24,828 nt of DNA from Lachnoclostridium sp. UBA3320 (GCA_002361175.1 DESG01000065.1:1-24828), one strand, 5' to 3'; positions 14,518 to 24,393 are shown, counted from the first letter of the stretch. Made by a program: numbers and translations. The notes: generated from the letters alone by a model not told the origin.

Positions 14518-16083
14518 ATGATTGATATTTTAATGTCAGAGCTGGATTTTGATTATGAACTTAAAGCTCTTGTAAAAAATTTTTTTCCAGGACAGATAGT
14601 AAAAGTTAAAGAATTTAAGGAAGATGATATAAGTGTAGAAAAAGATTCTCTTATAATAGATATTAAATTATCACAGTTTAATATAACAGTATGTATTATG
14701 ACAAAATCTTTTTCAATAAAACAAAAAGCTTTTGTAACAGGAGACGATGACTGGCATAAACATATAGATAAGAGCACACATACTTATAGGACTTATTATA
14801 AAAATGTGTTAAAAAAAATGGTTTTTATGTTGTTAAAGGATTTTCCAGAAGATATGCTTCCAGAAGGAATGGTAAAATACTTGCCTGCATGGGGTACGAT
14901 GACAGGTGTCAGACCTATAAAAATTGTGATGGATAATATTTTAAAGAACGGCAGTATATATGATGTACGCTGTTCTTTGGAAAATGAATACTGTTTAAAT
15001 AAAGAAAAGGCAGAGTTTGCCATAGAAATAGCTCTTCGTGAAGCTAAGATTTTAAAGGAAAGGGATTATGAAAATGATTACAGTCTTTATATAGGTATAC
15101 CATTTTGTCCTACGACATGTCTTTATTGTTCTTTTACTTCATATCCATTCAAGGAATACCTTGCAGATGCTTATATTGATGCGCTTATAAAAGAAATTAA
15201 ATATTCTTCACAGATATTTAAGAATAAAAAACTGTCAAGCGTATATATAGGTGGAGGTACGCCAATTTCTTTGACCTTGGTACAGTTAGAAAAGCTTTTG
15301 TCAGCTTTAAAAAAATATTTTCCTATAAATAAATTGACGGAATTTACTGTTGAGGCAGGAAGACCAGATAGTATTACTGAAGAAAAACTTAAAGTACTGT
15401 ATGAATATGGTGTAGGGAGGATATCTGTAAATCCACAGACTATGCAGCAAAAAACTTTGGATTTAATTGGAAGGAAGCACACTGTAAGACAGACAGAAGA
15501 TGCCTTTAATATTGCAAGAAAAATTGGTTTTAATAATATAAATATGGATTTGATTACAGGGCTTCCAGATGAAAATGAAAGTGATTTTGCAGATACATTG
15601 TCTAAAATAGAAAAATTAAATCCTGACAGTTTGACTATACATTCACTTGTTGTAAAAAGAGCTTCAAAACTCAGAGATAAATTACAAGAACAGAAAATAA
15701 CAGATGGTACAAAAAAAGCTCTTATTATGGAAAATATGTTTAAGATGGGACAAAGATTTGCTAAAGAACATGGATATAAGCCATATTATATGTATAGACA
15801 GAAAAATTCCGAAGGATTTTTTGGAAGCACAGGTCAGGAAAACACTGGATATGCAGTAGAGGGAAAAGAATGTATTTATAATATTCTTATTATGGAAGAG
15901 AAACAGACAATACTTGCACTAGGCGCAGGAGCGTCTACAAAATTGTATTACAAAGACAGAAAACAGGTAGAGAGAATTGAAAATGTTAAGAATGTAAATG
16001 ACTATATAGAGCGTATAGGTGAAATGATTGGCAGAAAGAAGAGTATTTATGGCAGATTATATAAAGAGAATTATGGAAAGTGA
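14518..16083 (+). CDS. hemZ: Coproporphyrinogen III oxidase-like radical SAM protein (HemZ)
   Basis: 521 residues, with GGAGGG shortly before the ATG. The core is a radical SAM domain. Residues 197-204 are CPTTCLYC, the CX3CX2C motif for the 4Fe-4S cluster, in the context IGIPFCPTTCLYCSFTSYP that is typical of HemZ. GGGTP near 245-250 is the SAM-binding glycine motif. About 190 residues precede the radical SAM domain, as in HemZ but unlike HemN. The family is annotated as oxygen-independent coproporphyrinogen III dehydrogenase, though that activity is not well established for clostridial members and heme synthesis may be absent here. Its last 11 bases overlap the chosen start of the next gene. 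Confidence 0.93.
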   Translation: MIDILMSELDFDYELKALVKNFFPGQIVKVKEFKEDDISVEKDSLIIDIKLSQFNITVCIMTKSFSIKQKAFVTGDDDWHKHIDKSTHTYRTYYKNVLKKMVFMLLKDFPEDMLPEGMVKYLPAWGTMTGVRPIKIVMDNILKNGSIYDVRCSLENEYCLNKEKAEFAIEIALREAKILKERDYENDYSLYIGIPFCPTTCLYCSFTSYPFKEYLADAYIDALIKEIKYSSQIFKNKKLSSVYIGGGTPISLTLVQLEKLLSALKKYFPINKLTEFTVEAGRPDSITEEKLKVLYEYGVGRISVNPQTMQQKTLDLIGRKHTVRQTEDAFNIARKIGFNNINMDLITGLPDENESDFADTLSKIEKLNPDSLTIHSLVVKRASKLRDKLQEQKITDGTKKALIMENMFKMGQRFAKEHGYKPYYMYRQKNSEGFFGSTGQENTGYAVEGKECIYNILIMEEKQTILALGAGASTKLYYKDRKQVERIENVKNVNDYIERIGEMIGRKKSIYGRLYKENYGK

Positions 16084-16696
16084 TACGCTTCCTAGCCATG
16101 TTAAAAGTCTGCTGTCTGAGGAGATGTATCATGGAATCGAAGTAAGCAACCTTGCTGTAATGATAGCAGAAGAGTTAGGAGAAAGTAAAAGTTTTTGTGA
16201 AGACTTGTCTGTGGCAGGTGTACTTCACGACATAGGCAAGATGAAGATTAATGAATATATTTTTTCAGAAGAGGATAGGCTTGTCATTGAACATATGAAA
16301 TATGTCAGACAGCATTCTCTTTATAGTTATGAAATTTTAAAAGAAGCTGGTTACGGTCAAAATATTTTAGAAGCTGTGTTTTATCATCATGAAAATTATA
16401 ATGGAACAGGATATCCAGACTGTTTAAAAGGTGAGTCAATACCATGGATGGCAAGGATATTAAGGACTTGTGATGTTTTTGCTGCACTTACAAGTGATAG
16501 AAGTTATAGAAAAGCGTTTGACCTAAATTCAGCTGTTCAAATAATGATAGATGAAGTTGCTGACTATGATATGAGTGTTTTCTTGTCATTTCAGAGAATA
16601 CTACATAATGGAAAATTTAAGGGAATATCAAGTCTTAGAAACAATATAAGTGAATTCCAAATGGAACAGTTAGCACTTTTTGAGAAAGTAATATAA
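16073..16696 (+). CDS. HD-GYP domain phosphohydrolase
   Basis: 207 residues from the ATG at 16073, overlapping the end of hemZ by 11 bases. A start at 16049 (8 residues longer) also has a purine-rich site, so the start is uncertain. It carries the HD-GYP signature: His20, LHDIG (His52-Asp53), HHENYNGTGYP (His105, His106, GTGYP in place of GxGYP), and IPWMARILRTCDVFAALTSDRSYR. Such proteins hydrolyse the messenger cyclic-di-GMP, often to GMP, or related nucleotides. No receiver, PAS or membrane domain is fused, so this is a stand-alone catalytic unit with no obvious sensor. It sits between hemZ and aspS, where Clostridia often carry hisS. Confidence 0.88.
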   Translation: MESDTLPSHVKSLLSEEMYHGIEVSNLAVMIAEELGESKSFCEDLSVAGVLHDIGKMKINEYIFSEEDRLVIEHMKYVRQHSLYSYEILKEAGYGQNILEAVFYHHENYNGTGYPDCLKGESIPWMARILRTCDVFAALTSDRSYRKAFDLNSAVQIMIDEVADYDMSVFLSFQRILHNGKFKGISSLRNNISEFQMEQLALFEKVI

Positions 16697-16706
16697 GGAG
16701 GAACCA

Positions 16707-18503
16707 ATGGCAGAATCAATGAGAGGTTTAAAGCGCACCTGCAGGTGCGCAGAACTTGACAAAAAAGACATAGGAAGAGAAGTTACTGTAATGGGCTGGG
16801 TGCAGAAACAGAGAAATAAAGGCAGTATTATATTTGTTGATATGCGTGACCGCTCTGGTATATTGCAGATTATATTTGAAGATGGCAAGATAGATAAAGA
16901 GTATTTTACTAAAGCTGAAAAACTTAGGAGCGAATTTGTTATAGCTGTAAAAGGGAAAGTTACTATGCGTTCTGGTGCGGTTAATGAAAATATTGCAACG
17001 GGTGCAATCGAAATAAGAGCAGAAGAGCTTAGAGTGTTGTCAGAATCAGACACACCTCCTTTTCCAATAGAAAAAGACATAAAAACTAAAGAGGAATTAA
17101 GACTTAAATATCGTTACCTTGATTTGAGACGTCCTGATTTGCAGAAAAATATCTTGCTTCGCAGCAGAATTGCTCAAGTTGTGCGCCAATTCCTTGTAGA
17201 TGAAGGATTTATTGAGATAGAAACACCTATGCTTACAAAAAGTACACCAGAGGGGGCTAGGGATTATCTTGTGCCAAGTAGGGTGCATAAAGGTGCATTT
17301 TATGCACTGCCGCAGTCTCCGCAGCTTTTTAAACAGCTCCTTATGTGTTCAGGTTATGACAGGTATTTTCAGATTGTAAAATGTTTTCGTGATGAAGATT
17401 TGCGTGCTGACAGGCAGCCAGAATTTACACAGATTGATATGGAATTATCATTTGTAGATGAAGATGATGTTATAGATGTTAATGAAAGGCTGCTTAAGAG
17501 GTTATTTAAAGAAATACTAAATGTGGACATAGAACTTCCTATACAGCGCATGGTATGGCAGGAAGCTATGGATAGGTTTGGCTCAGATAAGCCTGATATG
17601 CGTTTTGGCATGGAACTTAAAAATGTATCTGATATTGTAAAAGATTGTGGCTTTGCAGTATTTAGTAGTGCTATAGAAGCTGGCGGTTCAGTTCGTGGCA
17701 TCAATGTAGAGGGGCAGGCAAAGATGCCTCGTAAGAAAATAGATGCACTTATAGATATGGCAAAGGATTTTGGCGCAAAAGGACTTGCATATCTTGCAGT
17801 TAATGAAGATGGAACATATAAATCATCATTTGCAAAGTTTATGAAAGAAGATGAACTTACAAAACTAGTGTCTGCAATGGCTGGAAAAGCTGGCGACTTA
17901 CTGTTATTTGCTGCAGACAAAGACAAAGTTGTGTATGATGTGCTTGGCAATCTGCGTCTTAAACTTGCAGATACCCTTGGGCTTATTGATAAAAATAAGT
18001 ATAAATTCCTCTGGGTTACAGAGTTTCCTGAATTTGAATATTCAGAAGAGCAGGGAAGATATCTTGCAATGCATCACCCATTTACAATGCCTTTTGAAGA
18101 AGATATACAATATCTTACTTCTTCTCCTGAAAAAGTGCGTGCAAGGGCATATGATATCGTGTTAAACGGCTCAGAAATTGGTGGCGGCTCTGTCCGTATT
18201 CACCAAGATGATATACAAGAAACTATGCTTAAGGCACTTGGCTTTACAGAAGAGAGAGCACATGAACAATTTGGCTTTCTTTTAGATGCATTTAGATATG
18301 GTGTGCCGCCACATGCAGGGCTTGCATATGGATTTGACCGTCTTGTAATGCTTATGACAAAGCAGGACAATATCCGTGATGTAATAGCATTTCCTAAAGT
18401 TAAAGATGCGTCATGCCTTATGACTAATGCACCAGATATAGTGGAAGATGTACAGCTTGAAGAACTTGGCATACAAGTAAAGGAAACAAAAGATAGAATA
18501 TGA
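16707..18503 (+). CDS. aspS: Aspartyl-tRNA synthetase
   Basis: 598 residues, the usual bacterial length, with AAGGAGG before the ATG. The N-terminal OB-fold anticodon-binding domain (about 12-110, with WVQKQRNKG...FVDMRDRSG) is followed by the class II catalytic core. Motif 2 is the FRDEDLRADRQPEFTQ region, and motif 3 is GLAYGFDRLVM near 536-546. The GAD insertion domain of bacterial-type AspRS occupies about 290-420. The enzyme charges tRNA-Asp in the cytoplasm. It starts 10 bases after the HD-GYP gene and overlaps the next gene by four bases (ATGA), so it is inside a translationally coupled series. Whether it is discriminating or also charges tRNA-Asn cannot be settled without checking for asnS or gatCAB elsewhere. 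Confidence 0.97.
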   Translation: MAESMRGLKRTCRCAELDKKDIGREVTVMGWVQKQRNKGSIIFVDMRDRSGILQIIFEDGKIDKEYFTKAEKLRSEFVIAVKGKVTMRSGAVNENIATGAIEIRAEELRVLSESDTPPFPIEKDIKTKEELRLKYRYLDLRRPDLQKNILLRSRIAQVVRQFLVDEGFIEIETPMLTKSTPEGARDYLVPSRVHKGAFYALPQSPQLFKQLLMCSGYDRYFQIVKCFRDEDLRADRQPEFTQIDMELSFVDEDDVIDVNERLLKRLFKEILNVDIELPIQRMVWQEAMDRFGSDKPDMRFGMELKNVSDIVKDCGFAVFSSAIEAGGSVRGINVEGQAKMPRKKIDALIDMAKDFGAKGLAYLAVNEDGTYKSSFAKFMKEDELTKLVSAMAGKAGDLLLFAADKDKVVYDVLGNLRLKLADTLGLIDKNKYKFLWVTEFPEFEYSEEQGRYLAMHHPFTMPFEEDIQYLTSSPEKVRARAYDIVLNGSEIGGGSVRIHQDDIQETMLKALGFTEERAHEQFGFLLDAFRYGVPPHAGLAYGFDRLVMLMTKQDNIRDVIAFPKVKDASCLMTNAPDIVEDVQLEELGIQVKETKDRI

Positions 18504-18994
18504 CAAAAGAACAATATATCTTAATTATGAATTTTATCCGCTCTTTAAAATACGGAAAAAGAGTTATTTATATAACTGGCAAAGTCCTAACATATTTAAC
18601 TGCTGCAATGTATATTTTTGTTATTATACGGCTATCACTTTTAAAAGATATGAGAGTTATAAGGGTTGTAGCAGTGCCAGCAGCAGGATTTTTTTTAGTA
18701 ACTGTATTTAGAAAAAAGTACAATGCACAAAGACCATATGAAAAATATGGATTTAAACCATTAATTCCAAAAGACACACATGGTAAAAGTTTTCCAAGCA
18801 GACACGTCTTTTCGATATTTATGTGTGCAGGTGCAGTAAGCTTTATTTATCCTGTACTAGGTACAGTAATATATATTATGGGACTTTTGCTTGCCATAAT
18901 AAGAGTAGTAACAGGAGTACACTTTCCAAAAGATGTGGCAGCAGGTGCTCTTATAGGTATTTTATGCAGTATAGCGGGGTTTTCAGATTTATAG
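18500..18994 (+). CDS. PAP2-family membrane phosphatase
   Basis: 164 residues; the ATG overlaps the aspS stop (ATGA). Membrane helices lie at about 23-45, 55-70, 105-120, 121-135 and 147-163. The PAP2 acid-phosphatase motifs are present: KKYNAQRP at 72-79, PSRH at 99-102 (PSGH in most members), and RVVTGVHFPKD at 135-145 with the last His141 and Asp145. Enzymes of this type remove phosphate from lipid phosphates such as undecaprenyl pyrophosphate or phosphatidic acid at the membrane. Here the glycine of the second motif is arginine (PSRH), also seen in some functional members. The role next to tRNA synthetases is unclear; position alone does not show a link. Confidence 0.88.
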   Translation: MTKEQYILIMNFIRSLKYGKRVIYITGKVLTYLTAAMYIFVIIRLSLLKDMRVIRVVAVPAAGFFLVTVFRKKYNAQRPYEKYGFKPLIPKDTHGKSFPSRHVFSIFMCAGAVSFIYPVLGTVIYIMGLLLAIIRVVTGVHFPKDVAAGALIGILCSIAGFSDL

Positions 18995-19021
18995 TTATCA
19001 AAATAGAAAGAGGTATTTAAA

Positions 19022-21436
19022 ATGGAAATGTATAACCATCATGTAATTGAGAAGAAATGGCAAAAAATCTGGGATAATGAAAAAGCATTTAAAACAGAAA
19101 ATGACTATACAAGACCTAAATTTTATGCACTGGTTGAGTTCCCATACCCATCAGGGCAAGGACTTCATGTAGGGCATCCAAGACCTTATACGGCTCTTGA
19201 TATAGTATCACGCAAAAGAAGAATGCAAGGTTATAATGTGCTTTTTCCGATGGGCTGGGACGCTTTTGGACTTCCTACAGAGAATTATGCAATACAGAAT
19301 AAAATTCATCCAAAGATAGTTACAGAAGAAAATGTAGAGCGTTTTAAAGGTCAATTAAAATCGCTTGGCTATTCATTTGACTGGGACAGGGAAATAAATA
19401 CAACAGACCCAGAGTACTATAAATGGACTCAGTGGATTTTCTTAAAGCTTTTTAAAGCAGGACTAGCATATAAGAAAGAAATGCCTATTAATTGGTGTCC
19501 ATCATGCAAAGTAGGACTTGCTAACGAAGAAGCGGCAGGGGGCGTATGTGAACGCTGTGGTTCAGAAGTAGTGCGCAAAGTAAAAAGTGAATGGATGCTT
19601 AAAATAACAGACTATGCTGACAAGCTGCTTGAAGGGCTTAATGATGTTGATTATATTGAACGTGTAAAAACTTCACAAATAAACTGGATTGGACGTTCTG
19701 AAGGTGCAGAGGTAGATTTTAAACTTAAAGACAAGGAAGAAAAACTGCGAGTATATACAACACGTCCTGACACTTTGTTTGGTGCAACATATATGGTTGT
19801 GTCACCAGAACACCCATTAATTGACAAATATAAAGATGAGATAAAAAACTGGGACGAAGTAATTAAATACCGTGAAATGGCAGCGAAAAAGTCTGACTTT
19901 GAGCGTACTGAACTTGTAAAGGATAAAACAGGTGTTGTCCTTGATGGAATTGCTGCTATTAATCCAGTAAATAATGAAGAAATACCAGTTTGGATATCAG
20001 ATTATGTACTTATGACATATGGTACAGGTGCTATTATGGCTGTTCCTGCACATGATACAAGAGACTGGGAATTTGCCAAGAAATTTAACCTCCCTATGAT
20101 ACAGGTTGTAGAGGGTAAGAATGGTCATGTAGATATAGACGCTGCTGCATTTACCGATGTTGCAACTGGAAAAATGATAAACTCTGGTTTTCTTACAGGA
20201 CTGTCTGTAGAAGAAGCCAAGGAAAAGGTCAAAGACTTTCTTACAGAGAAAGGCATAGGCAGCCGCAAAATCAATTATAAACTGCGTGACTGGGTATTTT
20301 CAAGACAGAGGTACTGGGGAGAGCCGATTCCTATAGTACACTGTGAAAAATGTGGTTATGTGCCGCTTGATGAAAGCGAGCTTCCGCTGCTGCTTCCAGA
20401 TGTAGAGAGCTATATGCCTACAGATAACGGAGAATCACCTCTTGCAGCTATGACAGATTGGGTTAATACAACATGTCCTTGCTGTGGCGGTAAAGCAAAG
20501 CGTGAAACTGATACAATGCCACAGTGGGCAGGTTCTTCATGGTATTTCTTAAGGTATACAGACCCTTGTAATAAAGATTGTATTGCAAGTCCTGAAGCAC
20601 TTAAATACTGGATGCCAGTTGACTGGTACAATGGAGGTATGGAACACACTACGCTTCACCTGCTCTATTCACGTTTCTGGCATAAGTTCCTCTATGACCA
20701 GAAATATGTACCTACACCAGAACCATATCAGAAAAGAACTTCACATGGTATGATTCTTGGCAGCAACGGCGAAAAGATGAGCAAATCTCGTGGCAATGTA
20801 GTTAATCCTGACGATATTGTAAGGGATTACGGTGCAGATACACTTCGTACTTATGAGATGTTTATAGGCGCATTTGATTTAAGTGCATCATGGTCTGACG
20901 ATGGTGTAAAAGGGTGTCGCCGCTTCCTCGAAAGGGTGTGGAAACTTCAGACAATAATGACTGATGATGAAAATTATTCTTCTGATATGGAGATAAAAAT
21001 GCACCAGACGATTAAAAAAGTTAGTAGTGACTTTGAAAATCTTAAATTTAATACAGCGATTGCAGCAATGATGTCACTTATTAACGATTTTTATAAGAAA
21101 AACTCTGTTACAAAAGGTGAATATCAAACTCTTATAACACTGCTCAATCCTGTTGCACCACATATTACAGAAGAACTTTGGGAAATTACAGGAGGCAAGG
21201 GCAGAGTTTATCAAAGTACATGGCCTGAATATGATGAAGCCAAGACAATAGAAACTGCAATAGAAATTGCTGTACAGATTAATGGAAAAACTAAAACTAC
21301 AATTTCAGTTGGCAGAGATGAAGAGAAAGATTCTGTGCTTGCAAAGGCAAAAGAAGCACTTGGCAGCAGATTGTCAGGTAATATCGTAAAAGAGATATAC
21401 GTTCCAGGACGTATAGTAAATATTGTATCAAAATAG
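19022..21436 (+). CDS. leuS: Leucyl-tRNA synthetase
   Basis: 804 residues, normal for bacterial LeuRS. AAAGAGG lies about nine bases before the ATG. The class I signature is PYPSGQGLHVGH near residues 40-52, followed by PRPYTALD where many bacteria have PEGYTATD. The CP1 editing domain covers about 220-400 (TTRPDTLFGATYM), and KMSKSRGN is the KMSKS loop near 583. Two cysteine pairs, CPSC and CERC, then CEKC and CPCC, are likely zinc sites. The C-terminal anticodon-binding and extra domains complete it. It charges tRNA-Leu and edits misactivated isoleucine or norvaline. The gene follows PAP2 by 27 bases, so there is no room for a T-box leader directly upstream. Confidence 0.97.
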   Translation: MEMYNHHVIEKKWQKIWDNEKAFKTENDYTRPKFYALVEFPYPSGQGLHVGHPRPYTALDIVSRKRRMQGYNVLFPMGWDAFGLPTENYAIQNKIHPKIVTEENVERFKGQLKSLGYSFDWDREINTTDPEYYKWTQWIFLKLFKAGLAYKKEMPINWCPSCKVGLANEEAAGGVCERCGSEVVRKVKSEWMLKITDYADKLLEGLNDVDYIERVKTSQINWIGRSEGAEVDFKLKDKEEKLRVYTTRPDTLFGATYMVVSPEHPLIDKYKDEIKNWDEVIKYREMAAKKSDFERTELVKDKTGVVLDGIAAINPVNNEEIPVWISDYVLMTYGTGAIMAVPAHDTRDWEFAKKFNLPMIQVVEGKNGHVDIDAAAFTDVATGKMINSGFLTGLSVEEAKEKVKDFLTEKGIGSRKINYKLRDWVFSRQRYWGEPIPIVHCEKCGYVPLDESELPLLLPDVESYMPTDNGESPLAAMTDWVNTTCPCCGGKAKRETDTMPQWAGSSWYFLRYTDPCNKDCIASPEALKYWMPVDWYNGGMEHTTLHLLYSRFWHKFLYDQKYVPTPEPYQKRTSHGMILGSNGEKMSKSRGNVVNPDDIVRDYGADTLRTYEMFIGAFDLSASWSDDGVKGCRRFLERVWKLQTIMTDDENYSSDMEIKMHQTIKKVSSDFENLKFNTAIAAMMSLINDFYKKNSVTKGEYQTLITLLNPVAPHITEELWEITGGKGRVYQSTWPEYDEAKTIETAIEIAVQINGKTKTTISVGRDEEKDSVLAKAKEALGSRLSGNIVKEIYVPGRIVNIVSK

Positions 21437-21478
21437 TAATAGTAGTAAAATTGTACAAAAATAATGTGAGTGTGTGAT

Positions 21479-23395
21479 ATGAAGAAGATATATAAAGGTT
21501 TTACAACCTTTGGTTTTTTAGCTTTGTGCATTATTATAGGGCTTTGTGCATATATTCCAGTATATGCGCAAGCTAAAAAGCTATCCATGAAAAATACTGA
21601 TTCTAAATTGACATTAAAATACGATGACAGACATACTTTTAATAGAGAAGTAAAAGAGATTAGAACCATTTCTGTTAAATCAGATAATGTAAATACAGGT
21701 GATAAAGATATAGCAGTCCTTAAAGTTGCAGAAGATGACAAAAATAAAGTTATTGCAACTGGATGTGGAAAAGCTATTGTGGAACTTGAAGACGGCAAAA
21801 AAATTGGCATAAAAGTTAAGACGGCAAAGATAAGTCTCTTGCTTCTTATAGGACAGAGTAATATGGAGGGAAGTCCAAATAAACTTGGCAATCTCTATGA
21901 TTATCAAAATGAATATACTGTTAATAAAGAAGGCAAAGTTTATAGTACATATGGACCGTCAACAATAAACCATTCACTTACTAATGGCTGCTTTAAAACA
22001 GCATCACCTAAGCTTACCATATGGAACACAGATGAGTTTGTGCCTGACAGTTTGACAGATAACAGCAGTGAGAAAGAGTGGAAACGTACTAACAACCTTA
22101 CAGATGCAGCAGGGGCAACTGGAAAGACTGGTTTAGATGGTGCACTTGCCAAAGAATGGGTAAAAAAAACAGATGAAAAAGTCTGGCTTGTCAACGCCTC
22201 TCACAGTGGAAGCTCTATTGACACATGGCTGCCAGGAAGTGATAGAACAAATAATAACTTCTGGCAAGCAGTTACTCTATATAAAACTTGTGAGCAGCTT
22301 TTAAATAAAGAGATTGAAGCAGGACACTACAAATTAAGTCATAAAGGCTATTTTTGGCTGCAAGGTGAAACTGATAAAAAAATGAGTGCTAAAAAGTATC
22401 TCAAGAATTTTATGGATATGCATCAAAGACTTAAAGCAGAAACTGGCAGTGGAAGAGGAAACAAATATAAAAATGTCAATAAAGATATGGAATTTGCGGG
22501 AATACTTATGGTTAGGGCACATGGCAGAGCAACAGACGTTTCTGATTTACGCATGACAGGTCCAAGAAAAGCACAGTATTATATGTGCAATTCTTCTAAG
22601 GATGAATTTAAAGATATTTACCTTGCAAGTCATATTGCGGAAGAATGGACTACAGATGAAGCTGTGGACTGGTATTTTAAATCTATATATCAAACTGATG
22701 AAAAATTTCTTGAAGAAAGCAACATGAAGAAACAAGATGTAAAAATGCCTTCACAAGTGGCAGATGTACATCCAACAGTACACTATACCCAACTTGGTTA
22801 TAATGAAATAGGCAAAGATGCTGCTGACAATATATGCTATGCACTTAAATATGCAAATGCACCAGCGTCTGAAACAAGAGTACAGCTTGTAGGTGCAGAT
22901 GGGTATACAGATATAGATTCTGCTGTAAAATCTAAGTTTGACGATATGTCACTTACTGTAAAAGTATTTCCTGCATATAAATCTAAATCATTACAGGTAA
23001 TGCGTACAGAAGGAATAATGCTTGACAAGTGGAATGTAAAATTTCAGTCAGACAAATATTTTAGCGGCAAAGTCAAATATATAGCTGACGAGAAAACAAG
23101 GGTATACACACTGTGGTCTGAAGATGGCGAAAGCAGTATACAAAGTGTTATAAGGATTCCAGATGGCGGTGTTAAGATTGACTGGAAGAAACTGAATAAT
23201 GCTTCTTACTACAAAGTTTTTCGCAGAATTACAGGAACAAGTAAATGGGTATGTATAAAAAAGACTAAAAAAAATAAAAGTATAAGTTATACAGATTATG
23301 AAACTATACAAGGTGTAAGTTATGAATATATGGTAAGGGCATTTGACAAATTTGGTACAAAGGGCAAAAATTCTATATCATATATAGTTACATGA
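21479..23395 (+). CDS. Secreted SGNH-type carbohydrate esterase with C-terminal Fn3-like domain
   Basis: 638 residues from the ATG at 21479; a GTG three codons earlier is an alternative start. A signal peptide covers about 1-32 (KK, a hydrophobic core, then YAQA), so the protein is secreted or surface-bound. Residues 35-115 look like a bacterial Ig-like domain. The catalytic SGNH (sialate O-acetylesterase-type) domain follows. Its nucleophile is Ser127 in LIGQSNMEG, there is LQGETD near 295, and the final Asp/His lie in DVHPTVHYTQLGY near 430. The last 90 residues form a fibronectin III-like domain for binding. It probably removes acetyl groups from carbohydrates (xylan, mucin or sialic-acid type). 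There is no LPXTG sorting motif. It is 42 bases after leuS but may be a separate unit. Confidence 0.85.
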   Translation: MKKIYKGFTTFGFLALCIIIGLCAYIPVYAQAKKLSMKNTDSKLTLKYDDRHTFNREVKEIRTISVKSDNVNTGDKDIAVLKVAEDDKNKVIATGCGKAIVELEDGKKIGIKVKTAKISLLLLIGQSNMEGSPNKLGNLYDYQNEYTVNKEGKVYSTYGPSTINHSLTNGCFKTASPKLTIWNTDEFVPDSLTDNSSEKEWKRTNNLTDAAGATGKTGLDGALAKEWVKKTDEKVWLVNASHSGSSIDTWLPGSDRTNNNFWQAVTLYKTCEQLLNKEIEAGHYKLSHKGYFWLQGETDKKMSAKKYLKNFMDMHQRLKAETGSGRGNKYKNVNKDMEFAGILMVRAHGRATDVSDLRMTGPRKAQYYMCNSSKDEFKDIYLASHIAEEWTTDEAVDWYFKSIYQTDEKFLEESNMKKQDVKMPSQVADVHPTVHYTQLGYNEIGKDAADNICYALKYANAPASETRVQLVGADGYTDIDSAVKSKFDDMSLTVKVFPAYKSKSLQVMRTEGIMLDKWNVKFQSDKYFSGKVKYIADEKTRVYTLWSEDGESSIQSVIRIPDGGVKIDWKKLNNASYYKVFRRITGTSKWVCIKKTKKNKSISYTDYETIQGVSYEYMVRAFDKFGTKGKNSISYIVT

Positions 23396-23458
23396 CTCAA
23401 CAAGCAGCAAGACAGTCAAACAATCCATGATATTAGTTATGGTCAAAAGGGAGATACA

Positions 23459-24391
23459 ATGGTTTATATTTTTTTAATAGCAGGTTTTATTTTACTGATT
23501 AAGGGGGCAGATTTTTTTGTAGAGGGAAGTTCAAGTGTCGCAAAGAGGCTTAGAGTGCCTTCTCTTATAATTGGTATGACTATAGTTGCCATGGGAACAA
23601 GTCTTCCAGAATGTTCTGTAAGCATCAATGCATCTATTGCAGGAAGCAATGGACTTGCTATAAGTAATGCCATTGGTTCAAATATATTTAACCTTATGAT
23701 GGTCTGTGGTGTATGTGCACTATTTTCACCGCTTCCAGTGGATGTAGGAACGCTAAAAAAAGAATTTCCATTTTCAATGATTGTATCAGTTATACTGCTT
23801 GTGCTTGGTTGGATAGGGATGGTATTAGGTCATATAGATGGTGTAATCCTGACAGTAATATTTGCAGCATTTTTATATTGGATGGTAAATTCTGCAAGAA
23901 AAGCAAGAGCTTCTAGCAAACAGCAGGAAGAAGAGTATGAAATACTTCCTATCTGGAAATGCATTTTTTATATAGTCGGTGGAATGGTTGCGATTATAAT
24001 CGGCGGAGACGTTGTCGTAGACTCCGCAACAGAGATTGCACACACCTTTAATTTAAGTGACAACCTTATAGGACTTACAATAGTTGCAATGGGAACAAGT
24101 CTTCCAGAATTGGTAACATCAGTAGTCGCCGCAAAAAAGAATGAGGCAGACCTAGCATTTGGCAATGTAATTGGCTCTAATATATTTAATATATTGTTAG
24201 TGCTTGGAGTAGCCGCTGCAATATCACCTATTGAATTTGCAATGGAAAACTTTATTGATGGAGTAGTGCTGGTATTAATGAGTGTGGTAGTGTGGATATT
24301 TTCATATTCAAAACATAAGATTGAAAGAGGAGAAGGCATAGTAATGGTTCTTATGTATGCTGCATATATGGTGTATATATGTAAGAGATAA
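23459..24391 (+). CDS. Calcium/sodium antiporter (CaCA family, YrbG-like)
   Basis: 310 residues, with AAGGGAG five bases before the ATG. It has the two inverted alpha-repeats of the CaCA superfamily. Alpha-1 is IVAMGTSLPECSVSINAS (about 42-60), with SNAIGSNIFNLM at 69-80. Alpha-2 is IVAMGTSLPELVTSVVAA (about 206-223), with GNVIGSNIFN. The GTSLPE acidic residues bind the cation. About ten membrane helices fit the family. It exchanges Ca2+ (or another divalent cation) for Na+ or H+ across the cytoplasmic membrane. It is the last gene of the co-directional series and is followed by the long hairpin at 24394-24436. The link to the secreted esterase upstream appears to be positional only. Confidence 0.93.
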   Translation: MVYIFLIAGFILLIKGADFFVEGSSSVAKRLRVPSLIIGMTIVAMGTSLPECSVSINASIAGSNGLAISNAIGSNIFNLMMVCGVCALFSPLPVDVGTLKKEFPFSMIVSVILLVLGWIGMVLGHIDGVILTVIFAAFLYWMVNSARKARASSKQQEEEYEILPIWKCIFYIVGGMVAIIIGGDVVVDSATEIAHTFNLSDNLIGLTIVAMGTSLPELVTSVVAAKKNEADLAFGNVIGSNIFNILLVLGVAAAISPIEFAMENFIDGVVLVLMSVVVWIFSYSKHKIERGEGIVMVLMYAAYMVYICKR

Positions 24392-24393
24392 AG

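Noticed and set aside
17369..17950. 193-codon minus-strand ORF within aspS
   Set aside because: It is a Ser-rich shadow of the well-supported AspRS coding frame. No independent evidence.
21211..21891. 226-codon minus-strand ORF across the leuS/esterase junction
   Set aside because: It overlaps two well-supported genes on the other strand and has no family signature.
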